From positions 1-6,137 of the forward strand of contig JAHEXO010000149.1 of the NCBI GenBank assembly GCA_023252065.1: DNA of 6,137 bases. The letters are read 5' to 3'. Within the stretch, counting starts at the first letter, position 1; each line of letters begins with the position of its first letter. A program made the position numbers and the translations under genes. The DNA is from Nocardioides sp. (GTDB lineage: Bacteria; Actinomycetota; Actinomycetes; Propionibacteriales; Nocardioidaceae). Below are positions 5,178 through 6,137 of this stretch, piece after piece. The notes beneath the pieces were generated by a model. It saw only the letters and a program-made list of their open reading frames with translations. It was not told the DNA's origin and did not search any database.

Positions 5178-5184
5178 GGGGAGG
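5178..5184 (+). promoter_or_regulatory. Strong SD of the exporter gene
   Basis: GGGGAGG sits 5 nt before the ATG at 5190. It is one of the few strong SDs in the window and fixes the exporter start. Confidence 0.75.
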
Positions 5185-5189
5185 CCGAC

Positions 5190-6137
5190 ATGACCGCATC
5201 CGTGGTGGGGAACCGACGAGCGACGCAGATCCTCCTGCTCGTCTGCGTCGTTCAGTTCATGGACGTCGTAGACACCGCAGCCCTGAACGTCGCGCTGCCC
5301 AGCATCGAGCGGTCGCTGGGCTTCACCCAGCAGAGCCTGCAATGGGTCATCAGCGGCTATCTGGTCAGCTATGGCGGCTTCCTGCTGCTCGGTGGTCGAG
5401 CCAGCGACCTTCTCGGCCGTCGGCGCGTGCTGTTGGCCGGCACGACGATGTTCGCGCTGTTCTCCCTGTGTGGTGCCCTGGCGCCGAGCAGCGGAGCGCT
5501 GGTGGTCGCGCGAGTCGCCCAAGGCATGGGCGCGGCCCTGATGGCGCCGGCGGGACTCTCGATCCTGATGACGACCTTCCACGGCACTGCCCGCAACAGA
5601 GCTCTGGGGGTCTGGGCCGCGATGAGCGCCTTGGGCGCCGCTGCCGGGATCTTCTTCGGTGGAGTGCTCACCGAGGCCGCCGGCTGGCGCTCGGTGCTGT
5701 TGGTCAACGTGCCCATCTGTGCGGCTGTTGTCGCGGCGGCGCTCAGCCTGCTGGCCCGCGACCACCTGGAACTCCGAAGGGGGCGGTTCGACCTGCTCGG
5801 AGCGGTACTGGTCACCTCATCGATATTGCTGGGGCTGCACGCCCTGATCGAAGCGCCGGGCCGCGGCTGGGGGACCGCGCGAACCATCGGCGAGCTGGCG
5901 ACCGCAGGTCTCCTGCTGGTCGGCTTCGTCGTGAACGAGCTGCGGGTCGCCCACCCCCTGTTCCCCCTCGGCCTGCTCCGAACCCGCGGGATCGCGGCCG
6001 CCGACCTCATCCAGCTAGCCGCCTTCGGCGGGTTCACCGGCTCCTTCTTCTTCCTGACCCTCTACATGCAGAACGTGCTCGGGTTCTCGCCGATCCAGGG
6101 CGGCGCGGCGTACCTGCCCGTGACCGCAGTCGTCATG
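5190..6137 (+). CDS. MFS multidrug exporter, DHA2 (EmrB/QacA-like) family, 3' partial
   Basis: A proton-driven efflux permease of the inner membrane, probably exporting the drug or metabolite sensed by the adjacent TetR. 316 codons are visible before the right edge; DHA2 proteins usually have about 450-550 residues and 14 membrane helices, so roughly the N-terminal two thirds is present. Motif D1 is in 'FMDVVDTAALNVALPSI' (D25, D28, N33, P37). Motif A is G68-G-R-A-S-D73-L-L-G76-R-R-R79, between TM2 and TM3. The motif B-like stretch R108-V-A-Q111-G is in TM4. The motif C-like stretch G149-AAA-G153-I-FF-G157-G158 is in TM5, with Ile in place of the usual antiporter proline, as I recall for many actinobacterial members. 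'GWRSVLLVNVPI' (165-176) is also characteristic. Start: ATG 5190 with SD GGGGAGG 5 nt upstream. It is transcribed in the same direction as tetR, with its own operator-flanked promoter. The substrate is unknown. Confidence 0.93.
   Translation, partial: MTASVVGNRRATQILLLVCVVQFMDVVDTAALNVALPSIERSLGFTQQSLQWVISGYLVSYGGFLLLGGRASDLLGRRRVLLAGTTMFALFSLCGALAPSSGALVVARVAQGMGAALMAPAGLSILMTTFHGTARNRALGVWAAMSALGAAAGIFFGGVLTEAAGWRSVLLVNVPICAAVVAAALSLLARDHLELRRGRFDLLGAVLVTSSILLGLHALIEAPGRGWGTARTIGELATAGLLLVGFVVNELRVAHPLFPLGLLRTRGIAAADLIQLAAFGGFTGSFFFLTLYMQNVLGFSPIQGGAAYLPVTAVVM

Noticed and set aside
4332..5765. A 477-codon open frame on the minus strand, antisense to tetR and the exporter
   Set aside because: The plus strand encodes clear TetR and MFS domains over the same bases. 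The antisense product is low-complexity, rich in Q, R, H and G, and matches no family I recognise. Long antisense frames are expected with GC-rich third positions.
1..6137. Mobile element, phage, CRISPR or defence-system signatures
   Set aside because: No transposase, integrase, terminal inverted repeats, repeat-spacer array or defence domains are visible. All genes fit regulation, cell wall, acetylation and efflux roles with similar base composition.

Overview
The window is GC-rich DNA with strong G/C bias at third codon positions, GTG starts, GTGA overlaps and starts lacking Shine-Dalgarno (SD) sequences. The protein types are actinobacterial: an OmpR-type regulator with the 'LDRDIPGPSGDE' signature, an LmrA/YxaF-like TetR and a DHA2-type exporter. 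I infer a chromosomal segment of an Actinomycetota member, possibly Nocardioides-like or Micrococcales-like; the genus cannot be fixed from this sequence. No mobile elements, tRNA or rRNA genes, or CRISPR arrays are visible.

Left block (1-3183) is a cell-wall-active module. A response regulator and a membrane histidine kinase run leftward with an 8-base overlap; the kinase runs off the left edge. Divergently, across an 88-base spacer, lie a lipoprotein VanY-like D,D-carboxypeptidase and a VanZ-like membrane protein joined by a GTGA overlap. The spacer holds an 11-bp-period direct repeat placed where an OmpR-family regulator would act, and a -10 element exactly 6 nt before the regulator's ATG, which suggests a leaderless mRNA. 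The likely picture is a two-component system that senses envelope or glycopeptide stress and controls itself and vanY-vanZ. No vanHAX genes are present in the window.

Middle (3261-3857) is a single RimJ/RimL-like GNAT acetyltransferase, with no evident link to either side. It converges on the next gene across a 178-base gap holding hairpins that could terminate transcription from both sides.

Right block (4036-6137) is an efflux and detoxification module. A 98-residue ABM-like small protein is divergent from a TetR repressor, which is followed by a DHA2-family MFS exporter that is cut by the right edge. Three copies of one palindrome, TGGACY-N4-GGTCCA, sit on the putative tetR promoter and on both sides of the putative exporter promoter. 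This is a clear candidate operator set for the TetR protein. The middle copy overlaps the tetR stop codon, and its single mismatch is the base that makes the TAG.

I found no wholly new system. The best leads are the three-operator TetR-exporter circuit with its ABM-like neighbour, and the self-contained VanYZ two-component module.
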